Shown piece after piece: positions 1 through 6,715 of a stretch of DNA of 7,361 bases. Position 1 is the stretch's first letter; each line of letters starts with the position of its first letter. The notes under the pieces are model-generated. The model did not search any database, was not told the origin of the DNA, and saw only the letters and a list, made by a program, of their open reading frames with translations. This stretch comes from Candidatus Woesearchaeota archaeon (GTDB lineage: Archaea > Nanobdellota > Nanobdellia > Woesearchaeales > JAGWAF01), in contig JAFGCE010000015.1 of assembly GCA_016932755.1 (NCBI GenBank), positions 1 to 7,361 of the forward strand, written 5' to 3'. Both the position numbers and the translations under genes were made by a program.

Positions 1-1395
1 ATACCTCCCAAGCTTGCTCATGAGCACTTCATAATCAGCTTTTATCTGGGGGTCTATTGCTTTCTGCCTGTTTTTTCTCATGACTTTTTCCAAGTCAGAA
101 AGTATCGGCGGGTTCTTTTTCCATGTCTTTTGCTTGTCTTCTTTTATGCCCTTTGACTTGTAAGTTTCAATAAGGCTTGCTTCAAGAAGCGGCTTCTGCG
201 TGTCACTAACTCCTTCGAGCAAAACTTCAAACACTTTAGGAAGTGAAACAAGCTTCTCAGTAAGGTTCCCTCCCATCAAATCCAGAATATTAGGAATTGT
301 CTTTGATTCCCTGTTAAGGGAAATAATCTGCGCTCCTTTGATGTTCTTTGCCATCTCAACATACTCGCCTTCAGGGTCAAGGATAAACACCTTTGTTCCG
401 TTGACCAGCTGGTCATTGACAATCAGGGCTTTTGCAGCATATGATTTTCCTGAACCTGTTGAACCCAGGACAGCGCCTATGTATTTTGGCAGTTTCCAGA
501 TTGATTTGCCCACAGGAATTCCATTGTCATTAAACCCAAGAAGCACTCCCTCTTCTTCGTCAACTTCGTAGAACGCTGAGCTGAACGGGAAAGAGGCTGC
601 AGCAGCAGGACCTGGAACCAGAATCTGGCTGTTTCTCAGGTAATCCAAGCCTGTTGGAATCAGCGATTTAATCAGCTGCTCCTGGAAGTTCTTTGCATAC
701 TCCCCTTCAATGCCGTCTGCATGGAGCGCTGCAAGTATCTTCTTGCTTATGGTCTTTGCCTCTGCTATGCTGAATCCCTTGCTTGCAAGGTAAAGGCTCA
801 TCCTGTAGAGCTTGTAATCCCCTCTTATCAGCGAGTTAAGCTGGTCAAGAAGCTCTATTTTCCTGTTTTCAAGAGAGGGGTTGTGGATTCCTCGTTTTGA
901 ATATTTGTAAAGGTCATTCTCAACCTGCTTGAGCTGGTTGTTAAGGTAAATCTCAAGAGCCCTTAGTGAGCTTGGCTGTATATGGATTGTAAAGTCAACG
1001 TTTCCTTTCTCAGCAATAAGCTTGCCGAGCCAGTTTTCCCTTACCTGGGCTGGGAACCCTGTGGCAACTATTCCCTCATAGAACTGCGCCCCAATCTGTA
1101 TGTGGGTCTTGTCTGTATGGACATATTCAGGCCTAATGAGGAAGGACAGCAAGTCCTTCTCATTAATGGCCTTTCCCCCAACAACTTTGTCGTTGAACAG
1201 AATCATGCCTTCCTTGTGCTCAAACCCAAATTTCTGGAGTTTTTTGATTACAGCATCCTTTTCTTCTGCAGATAAATTGACGCAGGCATTGTCAAACTCA
1301 TTAGGCACAACAAGCCCTTTCTCCCTTGCAATGTTGCTTAGCTTTACAACTACAAAATCGCTTTCTTCCATGTTTCGTTTTGATGCTGATGCCAT
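1..1395 (-). CDS. virB4: VirB4-like type IV secretion ATPase (N-terminal 465 residues; 3' end outside window)
   Basis: The frame is open from the ATG at 1395 to the window edge, giving 465 residues without a stop. Residues ~10-267 form the VirB4 N-terminal domain (Y), including YEGIVATGFP at 106-115 and HADGIEGEYA. The switch to the ATPase domain comes at SFPF (268-271). The P-loop GSTGSGKS is at 311-318, followed by FILDPEGEY at 337-345, the conserved strand after Walker A in the VirB4/TraC/CagE family. Walker B and the C-terminal half would lie beyond position 1, so catalytic completeness cannot be judged. VirB4 proteins are cytoplasmic, membrane-associated hexameric ATPases that drive pilus assembly and substrate transfer. 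The start is supported by AGGT five bases upstream and by an in-frame TAA two codons before the ATG. HerA-like or CedB-type ATPases are the alternative, but the N-terminal Y domain favours VirB4. It is the last gene visible and is probably translationally coupled to the upstream gene. Confidence 0.93.
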   Translation of the reverse strand, partial: MASASKRNMEESDFVVVKLSNIAREKGLVVPNEFDNACVNLSAEEKDAVIKKLQKFGFEHKEGMILFNDKVVGGKAINEKDLLSFLIRPEYVHTDKTHIQIGAQFYEGIVATGFPAQVRENWLGKLIAEKGNVDFTIHIQPSSLRALEIYLNNQLKQVENDLYKYSKRGIHNPSLENRKIELLDQLNSLIRGDYKLYRMSLYLASKGFSIAEAKTISKKILAALHADGIEGEYAKNFQEQLIKSLIPTGLDYLRNSQILVPGPAAAASFPFSSAFYEVDEEEGVLLGFNDNGIPVGKSIWKLPKYIGAVLGSTGSGKSYAAKALIVNDQLVNGTKVFILDPEGEYVEMAKNIKGAQIISLNRESKTIPNILDLMGGNLTEKLVSLPKVFEVLLEGVSDTQKPLLEASLIETYKSKGIKEDKQKTWKKNPPILSDLEKVMRKNRQKAIDPQIKADYEVLMSKLGRY

Positions 1396-1398
1396 TTT

Positions 1399-2238
1399 TT
1401 ACCTTTTTCTGAACGGGAAAGACATGGCAATTGTTGTTGAGTTTGCTATAATCTGCCTTCCTCCCAAAAAATCCTTGCCAAGAGGCATTATTGAGCTGAA
1501 AATCTGCTTCTGGTAGTTTGTCGCATACTTTCCTTCAATTCCATCGGAGTGCATGTATGACATTATCTTGTTGCTTATTGCCTTTGTCTCTTTCTCGCTT
1601 ACACCCTTGCTCAGTGCATACAGGCTCAGCCTGAAAAGCGCATACTTTCCCTTGGCAATATTTTCAAGCTTTTCCAGGATTTCGCTCTTTCTTTTTTCAA
1701 GTTCAGGATTGCTTACGTTCTTTTGAGTAAATGTATAAAGCTCGCTTTCAACAACCTTAAGCTGGTCCTGCATGTAAATCTCAAGATTTCTCAGCGATTC
1801 AGGTAGTATGAAAATTGAAAAATCAAAGTTCTCGTTCTCTTTCAAAAGCCGGTTAATCCAGTCTGATTTGACAACTTCAGGGAATCCTGTCGCTACAATT
1901 CCCTCATAGAACCTTGTTCCTATCCTTATCATATCAGAGGTTATGCCCGGAGCCTCTTTTTGTGTGACATGCTCCCTGAGCTCCTTCTCCCTCATCTCCT
2001 CGTCGCCGACAACTTCCTTGCTGTACTTTATCATTCCGTTGACTCTTTCAATCTTGAATCGTTTCAGTTTCCTGACAACTTTGTCTATCTGTTTCTCGCT
2101 CATGCCCCTGCAGACCTGCTTTATCTCGACAGGAAGCACAACTCCCTTGATCTTAACCAGGTTAGCAAGCTCAATAGCTGCGAAGTCTATCTCGCTGTTT
2201 CCGGTTATTTTCCTAGCTTTCTTTCTTCCCCATAACAT
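1399..2238 (-). CDS. Stand-alone VirB4 N-terminal-domain paralogue (Y domain, no ATPase)
   Basis: This 279-residue protein is a paralogue of the first ~270 residues of the VirB4 encoded next to it. Shared landmarks in the same order are YEGIVATGFP (111-120, identical in both), an SLRxLEIY segment, a DGIEG(K/E)YA segment and SFPF (273-276 here, 268-271 in VirB4). It then stops after RKR, exactly where VirB4 continues into its ATPase domain, so it has no Walker motifs. No signal peptide or membrane segment is seen, so it is probably cytoplasmic and docked on the platform. The start at 2238 is chosen because AAGGTG lies seven bases upstream and the N-terminus then matches VirB4 in length. An in-frame ATG at 2286 would add 16 residues but overlap the preceding gene by 74 nt, against 26 nt for the chosen start. 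Its TAA is in frame with the VirB4 ATG two codons later. A structural, non-hydrolysing VirB4-like subunit is an inference. Confidence 0.88.
   Translation of the reverse strand: MLWGRKKARKITGNSEIDFAAIELANLVKIKGVVLPVEIKQVCRGMSEKQIDKVVRKLKRFKIERVNGMIKYSKEVVGDEEMREKELREHVTQKEAPGITSDMIRIGTRFYEGIVATGFPEVVKSDWINRLLKENENFDFSIFILPESLRNLEIYMQDQLKVVESELYTFTQKNVSNPELEKRKSEILEKLENIAKGKYALFRLSLYALSKGVSEKETKAISNKIMSYMHSDGIEGKYATNYQKQIFSSIMPLGKDFLGGRQIIANSTTIAMSFPFRKR
1401..1404 (-). promoter_or_regulatory. Ribosome-binding site of virB4 overlapping the upstream stop codon
   Basis: AGGT lies five bases before the virB4 ATG (1395). Its final T is the first base of the TAA that ends the stand-alone Y gene, so a terminating ribosome sits on the next initiation site. 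This predicts coupled translation of the two paralogues. Confidence 0.55.
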
Positions 2239-2893
2239 TTTTCCACACCTTGAACCATTCGTCAGGTCCGATATAGACAGATTCATTATTAGCCCCTTTT
2301 TGGATGTTTATCATGAAATATGACTCGTAAAGGTTCTCAAGCTGTTTTGTTGTAAGCCTGTATGTCCTGACTCCGGTTTCCTCAAGCTTTCTTGCGCATT
2401 CATCAACCCTCTTGTTAAGCAGGGTGATGACAAGGTCCTGCTTTTCCTTGGCTTTTGCCTTCCTGACTTTGTCAAATAATGATGATTTGTTGATTCCGAT
2501 GTATGGGACAATAAGGTAATAGATCCTCCTCTCGCTTTTGTTGGCAGAGATATATTTGTCAAACCATGCTTCAAACTCCTTGAACAGCTTAAGCAGGTCC
2601 ATGTATTCAATTTTTTGTTTAATAAGATGCTCAATCTTGTTTTTCAAAATCTTCGCCCTGGACTCGATATCAATGTTGACATTTCTCACAACAACCTGCA
2701 CAGGATAGCTTAGGCTTTCAATCCATTCCCTGTATTTTTTCATAACTGCTTTTTTCTTTGTTTCAGGCATCCTGTCAAAATCAATAGGAGACACCTCAAG
2801 AACAGCTATCAGAGTATTGTCTCTAAGAAGGACTGCATCATTCTTTATCTCGCTTACATTTGCAAACTTCCTGAATCCGTTCTTTAGCGCCAT
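2213..2893 (-). CDS. Stand-alone X-domain protein (VirB4-associated, TraC-like N-terminal module)
   Basis: A 226-residue soluble protein without signal peptide or membrane segment. It is a paralogue of residues ~93-308 of the PrgI-fusion protein encoded just upstream. Matching blocks are the opening IKND-V-L strand (16-22), VSPIDF (34-39; PINF in the partner), the YREWIESLSYPVQVVVR block (54-70; YRNWLRSLDYEVQVTCR in the partner), IYYLIVP (124-130; VFYITVP) and RLTTKQLENLYESYF (179-193). This domain resembles the TraC-like proteins found beside VirB4 in Gram-positive-type and candidate-phylum secretion loci; that comparison is from memory. It is probably a cytoplasmic part of the VirB4 platform. 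The ATG follows the preceding stop by one base (TAA-A-ATG), and the nearest AGGAGG is 15 bases upstream, so it may depend on coupling. Its 3' end overlaps the next gene by 26 nt. No catalytic motif is visible. Confidence 0.85.
   Translation of the reverse strand: MALKNGFRKFANVSEIKNDAVLLRDNTLIAVLEVSPIDFDRMPETKKKAVMKKYREWIESLSYPVQVVVRNVNIDIESRAKILKNKIEHLIKQKIEYMDLLKLFKEFEAWFDKYISANKSERRIYYLIVPYIGINKSSLFDKVRKAKAKEKQDLVITLLNKRVDECARKLEETGVRTYRLTTKQLENLYESYFMINIQKGANNESVYIGPDEWFKVWKNVMGKKES
2246..2251 (-). promoter_or_regulatory. Ribosome-binding site deciding the start of the stand-alone Y gene
   Basis: AAGGTG ends seven bases before the ATG at 2238 and lies within the end of the X-domain gene. 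The rival in-frame ATG at 2286 has only a GGGG run at similar distance, so 2238 is the better start. Confidence 0.6.
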
Positions 2894-2894
2894 T

Positions 2895-3821
2895 TTAGTT
2901 TAGCTTTGCCTCCTGCCCTTTGCTTGGCCACATTACTGGTGTGAGGTATGATTTTCCTCCGCCAGGCATGTTTGTGAAATAGGATGAATAAAGCCCCAGC
3001 AGCTCGTTATTTTCAAGCCGTTCAACCTTTACTGATGCAGGAGCAAGAGCCTCTATGCAGTTCTTTACCCTGTCATCAAGCTCCCTGAGGGCTTTCTTGT
3101 ATGAGGGATGGTTTCTGTCAATTGAGGACGTATCTGAACCAAGGAGTATTGATTTAAGCGAATTCCAGAATGACTTTTCCTTCTTTATTACTGCAACCAG
3201 AGGGACTGTTATATAGAAAACCCTGTTTCTTACTTTCTTTTCTTCTATAAACGTGGTTATCCACTGCCTGAAAGCAGTAAACCTTTCCTTGTCTTTCTTT
3301 ATCTGCTCCCTCTTTGAAAGAGAGTCAAGCCATCCGTCCATGTCAAGGTCAACAGACCTGCATGTAACCTGAACCTCATAGTCAAGGCTCCTGAGCCAGT
3401 TTCTGTATGTGTTAAGGACATAATCCTGCTGCTCCCTGCTCAATATTGAGAAGTTTATTGGCTGGGCCTTAAGTATTGCAAGCATCTTTCCGGTCTTCAA
3501 AAATACTGTATTGTCATTAATCTCCTTTATTGCGATAAAAGAGTCTATCTTAGGGTCATAATATCCGGTATTTCTCAGGCTTTTTTTCAGGTTATGGTCG
3601 CTTGCCCATTTCTCGTCTACTTTTCCGTAAACAAAAAGCAGTCCTATCATAAATATCGGGACTGCAAGCATTATTTTAACCCAAAGCGCGACATTAAGCT
3701 TCATGAATACAAAGAGCATGGCTAAAGCTGTTGCAGTAAGGTAGCCAAACTGCTTGAAGCTTAATCCCCACAGGAAAAGCTCTGAATACTTTGTCAGGTT
3801 TTTTGGAATCTTATATGCCAT
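2895..3821 (-). CDS. PrgI-like (VirB3-type) membrane hairpin fused to an X domain
   Basis: This 308-residue protein has two parts. Residues 1-75 look like PrgI: an N-terminal YKIPKN motif, a WGLSFKQFGYL segment, then two membrane segments at about 25-41 and 45-65 with a very short turn. Both ends should face the cytoplasm. Residues ~93-308 form a soluble domain with INDNTVFL (101-108), PINF (121-124), VFYITVP (201-207) and a C-terminal VKVERLENNELLGLY segment; the next gene encodes a second copy of this domain. PrgI is the small VirB3-like membrane subunit of Gram-positive-type secretion systems, usually a separate protein of about 120 residues. The fusion therefore ties the membrane hairpin to the cytoplasmic VirB4 platform, much like the VirB3-VirB4 fusions known in some bacteria. 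The gene starts four bases after the preceding stop, with AGGA close to the ATG and GGAGG 12 bases away. Confidence 0.87.
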   Translation of the reverse strand: MAYKIPKNLTKYSELFLWGLSFKQFGYLTATALAMLFVFMKLNVALWVKIMLAVPIFMIGLLFVYGKVDEKWASDHNLKKSLRNTGYYDPKIDSFIAIKEINDNTVFLKTGKMLAILKAQPINFSILSREQQDYVLNTYRNWLRSLDYEVQVTCRSVDLDMDGWLDSLSKREQIKKDKERFTAFRQWITTFIEEKKVRNRVFYITVPLVAVIKKEKSFWNSLKSILLGSDTSSIDRNHPSYKKALRELDDRVKNCIEALAPASVKVERLENNELLGLYSSYFTNMPGGGKSYLTPVMWPSKGQEAKLN

Positions 3822-3825
3822 TTTC

Positions 3826-4788
3826 CTAGTCTTCCTCCTTTACCCATAAGGTTCCTGCAGCTTTTATCATCGCAACACCCACAATAATCAGGTGCAGCAA
3901 CACTCCTACCATCAGCGCAGCGCTCATTATCAGTATGTTTATCCTGTTGTTGCTTGAAAACATAAGCCCTGCCACTTTGAACAGCGGGAAAAATATCACA
4001 GGAAGGAACAATTCAATTCCATAAATCAGCGCGAGTATGAGCCCATAAGGCTTTGTCGGCTCAAAAAAGAAAAGCACAACAATCAGAGGAGCAAGCGCAA
4101 GCAGCAGCAAAATTACCATGTTTCTGAGATACATGAGCGAGGTGTAACCCCATCCGCTTATCATAAGTATAGGCGAAACTACTGCTAGAGAGCTGAATTT
4201 TTCATATGTAGCCTCAACATCATTGCCCGGGTTCTCATTTTTCAGGCTGACCCATGGTGTTTCCTCAAAAAAGTCTTCTGTGTCGCTTTCAAGGTATGAT
4301 GCAACATCAGTCCCAAGATCATAGCCCAGGTTTGCTATGAAAAAACCTGCGTTAAGGAAAATAAGCATGTAGATTCCTGCTGTAAGCTGCCTTCTTGCAG
4401 TGTCCCTCTTTTTAGGGTCTGTTGCTGATACAATATATACATATCCTGCGTATGTAATCACAAGAACAGCAAGGGCATTCGCAATCAAAAGCATGTCATT
4501 CTTTATTTCTTTTACTTTGGGATTATCCACAGAAATGTCCCTGTATCCTTTTGTGCTTTCTTTTACACCTTCCATTATGAAATCATTGGAGTCAACAAAA
4601 AAGTTTGTCCAGATATTGAATTTTGTTTCTACTTCGCATTTCATCTCGCTTCCAGGCTCGAAAAGATATGCCTCCTCACAGTCCTGTCCGAGAATGTCCT
4701 CAGCCCGTGCAAATGGTATAATCATAAATACAGCAAGAGCTACTAAAATCGCAATTGCAATATTCCTCTTCATTCTTCTGTGTTTCAT
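3826..4788 (-). CDS. VirB6/CedA-like polytopic membrane protein
   Basis: A 320-residue integral membrane protein. A basic N-terminus (KHRRMKR) and hydrophobic stretch end at ARA|E (27-30), a plausible signal peptidase site. Residues 30-98 form an acidic outer domain with Cys37 and Cys51. Membrane segments lie near 99-121, 136-156, 199-218, 222-242, 248-277 (long, possibly two) and 284-310, with an acidic outer loop at 157-198. Size, topology and position between pilin and PrgI/VirB4 genes fit the VirB6 family, the inner-membrane channel or platform of type IV secretion systems; archaeal CedA is the comparable protein in DNA import. Family assignment rests on architecture, since VirB6 proteins share little sequence. 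The first hairpin resembles the pilin encoded two genes upstream, including DPKKRD at 124-129. The ATG overlaps the preceding TGA by one base (TGATG), with GAGGT ten bases upstream; an in-frame ATG five codons later lacks a good site. Confidence 0.8.
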   Translation of the reverse strand: MKHRRMKRNIAIAILVALAVFMIIPFARAEDILGQDCEEAYLFEPGSEMKCEVETKFNIWTNFFVDSNDFIMEGVKESTKGYRDISVDNPKVKEIKNDMLLIANALAVLVITYAGYVYIVSATDPKKRDTARRQLTAGIYMLIFLNAGFFIANLGYDLGTDVASYLESDTEDFFEETPWVSLKNENPGNDVEATYEKFSSLAVVSPILMISGWGYTSLMYLRNMVILLLLALAPLIVVLFFFEPTKPYGLILALIYGIELFLPVIFFPLFKVAGLMFSSNNRINILIMSAALMVGVLLHLIIVGVAMIKAAGTLWVKEED

Positions 4789-6395
4789 CAGTGAGCATAC
4801 CTCTTAGCAAGATAAACAAGGCAGTAAGATACTGCGATCAGCAAAACAACCCTCCAGTAGACTGAAAAATTATTTTCTGAGCCGTAAACCCCTTCTGAAA
4901 ATGATTCTGCAGGGCTTCTCTCATCATCTCCCTTGAATTCAGCATAGACTGTCTTGTATCCTTCCTGAGGTTCAAGGGTAGCTGTTGCCCTTCCGTTATT
5001 GACATTGACTCCCTGCATTTGTGAGCCATAAATCAGTGTAACAACAGCGTCATCATTTCCGTCATCAGATTCAAAATCAATTTCAACATTAATTTTTTCT
5101 TCTCCAATCTCATAATGAGTTTCATCAATCTGGATATCCAGCTCTGTTGTGGCTTTCTGGAACATGTTGCATTCAAGCACATCGTAATCAAAAGGCCAAA
5201 GCGCGATAAACTTGCACTCTTCCATGTTATAGGGATATGTTGTGAATCTTACAGTATCGTTTCTTGTTTCCGCAACATGAATGTCATTCACAAGATAGCC
5301 GTCTCCAGGCTCTTTTGTTACAGTCAGTATGTTGTATGGAGGATACGAATATGTCAAGGAATATTTTACACCTGTTTTCTGGAGCATTGCCTTGTCCAGG
5401 AACAGCTTGTATTCATCAGCATTTGTTGTTATTGTGCCTGCAGGGGTTGTTTTTAAATTTTCAACCACAATGTCATTGGTTATCTCTTTTTTTTGGTATA
5501 CCTGAGGAGTTCTTTTAAGTGTGTTGGATATCGGAAGTGTGATTACTTTTGAGGTTGGCTTTAGCTCCGTGTCGCAGCAGTACCTGTAGTAGGTTGTGCA
5601 GCAGTCTGACTCACAGTTGCTTTTGCACTTAGTCTTGCTGTACTTAAAATCCCAATCATAATTCTTCATAAAAACCCTGTTGTTAATGTTAAGTGTTGAT
5701 TTGAAAACAGGAGACTGGGATACGGCAGTGTAAGGCCCGAGGCTGTATCCTCCGTTTTCTGTTGCATTTTCTTCAATAAGCACAGTATCCCCCATCTTGA
5801 CAGTTATAGTGCTCTCATCTTCATACCAAAACTCTGTCCTGCAGTAGTCATATATGTTATTATAGTCATCAATATCATCATCATCCTTTATCGTCTTGCA
5901 GCTCCCTGCGCTTCTTCCAACATTGCTTGGCGCCCTTAGCTCGTAATAATAACCTGCGAAAGCCTCTCCTACCGGCGGGATAAAATAAGTGCTGTTTTCA
6001 ATAATAGAAGGCATTACAGCAAGAGTGTTTAACCAGGCATAGCTTATGCATTCCTGCGGCGAGTTTTCGTCAATAAGGAAAGGGCACCCCAGACTCTGCG
6101 AATTCCCCAGTACAGGCTCTTTTCCAAATTCTAGCCCTGTGTTCCATTCTTTGACAAAGTCGTGTCTTGGCATTATCTCTCCTTCTGCAAAAATCTTCAT
6201 CAAGAACCCCTTTTCTTCTTCACTGCTCCACCCTGCCCTCCTGGAGTACTCAGCCAGTGTGCCGCATAATGAAGGCACAAAGCCAAGGGCTTCGCAGTTG
6301 CTTATATTTAATGTGTCGATTGCAGCTAAAGCTGTGTCAGGCAGCGTACCCACTGCCAAAATTAAAAGGAATAAAAACAAAAAAACATTTTTCAT
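4788..6395 (-). CDS. Secreted, C-terminally membrane-anchored Cys-rich surface protein of the secretion cluster
   Basis: I do not recognise this 535-residue protein. It begins with a clear signal peptide (KNVFLFLFLLILAVG, likely cut after ALA at 22-24) and ends with one membrane segment (~513-531) and a short basic tail, KRYAH, so nearly all of it should be outside the cell. Visible elements in order are an N-terminal region with Cys34/44/104/116, an Asp-rich run at 171-177 flanked by Cys166 and Cys185, a Cys cluster at 257-274 (C257, C261, C265, C266, C273, C274), a Cys pair 394/409, and a beta-rich segment at ~415-500 that reads like an Ig-type domain before the anchor. Five N-x-S/T sequons are present (30, 134, 210, 379, 509). 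The 14 extracellular cysteines suggest disulfides or metal binding. Position between pilin and VirB6 genes suggests an adhesin, partner-contact or pilus-base role, but that is inferred. It starts 11 nt after the pilin gene with only a weak ribosome-binding site. Confidence 0.85.
   Translation of the reverse strand: MKNVFLFLFLLILAVGTLPDTALAAIDTLNISNCEALGFVPSLCGTLAEYSRRAGWSSEEEKGFLMKIFAEGEIMPRHDFVKEWNTGLEFGKEPVLGNSQSLGCPFLIDENSPQECISYAWLNTLAVMPSIIENSTYFIPPVGEAFAGYYYELRAPSNVGRSAGSCKTIKDDDDIDDYNNIYDYCRTEFWYEDESTITVKMGDTVLIEENATENGGYSLGPYTAVSQSPVFKSTLNINNRVFMKNYDWDFKYSKTKCKSNCESDCCTTYYRYCCDTELKPTSKVITLPISNTLKRTPQVYQKKEITNDIVVENLKTTPAGTITTNADEYKLFLDKAMLQKTGVKYSLTYSYPPYNILTVTKEPGDGYLVNDIHVAETRNDTVRFTTYPYNMEECKFIALWPFDYDVLECNMFQKATTELDIQIDETHYEIGEEKINVEIDFESDDGNDDAVVTLIYGSQMQGVNVNNGRATATLEPQEGYKTVYAEFKGDDERSPAESFSEGVYGSENNFSVYWRVVLLIAVSYCLVYLAKRYAH
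4799..4803 (-). promoter_or_regulatory. Ribosome-binding site of the VirB6-like gene
   Basis: GAGGT lies ten bases before the ATG at 4788, inside the last codons of the 535-aa surface-protein gene. Together with the TGATG stop/start overlap, it supports 4788 over the in-frame ATG five codons later and suggests coupled translation. Confidence 0.5.
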
Positions 6396-6406
6396 TGTTC
6401 ATTTCT

Positions 6407-6697
6407 CTAACCCAGTATGTATTTTACAATCTGCGGTGCAACAACAATTATCACCAGCCCGATTATGATGTACTTCAGCCTTTCCTTAAGCTGGTCCCTT
6501 TCTGAAGGGTCCTTTGCCTGGAACATCATAACCCCAACAACTGTTGCAGCCAATACTGCTATGGCCCCGCCGATAGCGGATACCAGGTTTGTTACCTTGT
6601 TTATTGTTGACTCGATTTCAGCAATTTCATCTGCGAATACTACTGGAATAGTAAACATCGCGACCAATGCAATTGCAATCAATAGTTTTTTGTTCAT
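6407..6697 (-). CDS. VirB2/TrbC-like major pilin candidate
   Basis: A 96-residue protein with a signal peptide (1-22, VFA|DEI) and a mature part of about 74 residues. Two membrane segments lie at ~39-59 and ~75-94, joined by a charged cytoplasmic loop (KDPSERDQLKERLK, 62-75). This is the layout of VirB2/TrbC pilins and of the small two-helix pilins of the archaeal Ced/Ted systems: a short acidic outer N-terminus, two helices and both mature ends outside. AIGGAIAVLAA in the first helix is Gly/Ala-rich as expected for a packed pilus helix. There is no class III (type IV pilin) cleavage motif, so this is not an archaellin or type IV pilin. It has the strongest ribosome-binding site in the window, as expected for a subunit needed in many copies. 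A small hydrophobic membrane protein of other function remains possible. Confidence 0.83.
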   Translation of the reverse strand: MNKKLLIAIALVAMFTIPVVFADEIAEIESTINKVTNLVSAIGGAIAVLAATVVGVMMFQAKDPSERDQLKERLKYIIIGLVIIVVAPQIVKYILG

Positions 6698-6704
6698 TTT
6701 ATCG

Positions 6705-6711
6705 CCTCCTT
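6705..6711 (-). promoter_or_regulatory. Strong ribosome-binding site of the pilin gene
   Basis: AAGGAGG reads on the minus strand and ends seven bases before the pilin ATG (6697). It is the only full AAGGAGG at ideal spacing in the window. The downstream genes have shorter, more distant or weaker matches, so the pilin is probably translated most. Confidence 0.8.
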
Positions 6712-6715
6712 GGAA

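Noticed and set aside
1399..2238. The stand-alone Y gene as a pseudogene or frameshifted virB4
   Set aside because: No ATPase remnant exists in any frame between it and the next ATG; the following three bases lead straight into the second Y copy. The gene has its own ribosome-binding site and intact domain.
2239..2286. N-terminal extension of the Y protein from the ATG at 2286
   Set aside because: It would overlap the X-domain gene by 74 nt, has a poorer ribosome-binding site and gives a 16-residue leader with no counterpart in VirB4.
1943..2323. Plus-strand open frames of 90-140 codons (also near 200-571, 982-1516, 4400-4807, 5115-5518, 6046-6505, 6417-6737)
   Set aside because: They lie antisense to convincing minus-strand genes, have Ser/Cys/Phe-rich compositions typical of shadow frames, lack good ribosome-binding sites and resemble no protein family.
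4788..4870. Sortase or archaeosortase sorting signal at the end of the 535-aa protein
   Set aside because: Neither LPxTG nor PGF precedes the C-terminal hydrophobic segment; it reads as a simple membrane anchor.
6407..6697. Type IV pilin or archaellin identity for the 96-aa protein
   Set aside because: The signal sequence ends in an ordinary VFA|D signal peptidase I site; there is no class III cleavage motif before the hydrophobic stretch, and a second membrane helix is present.
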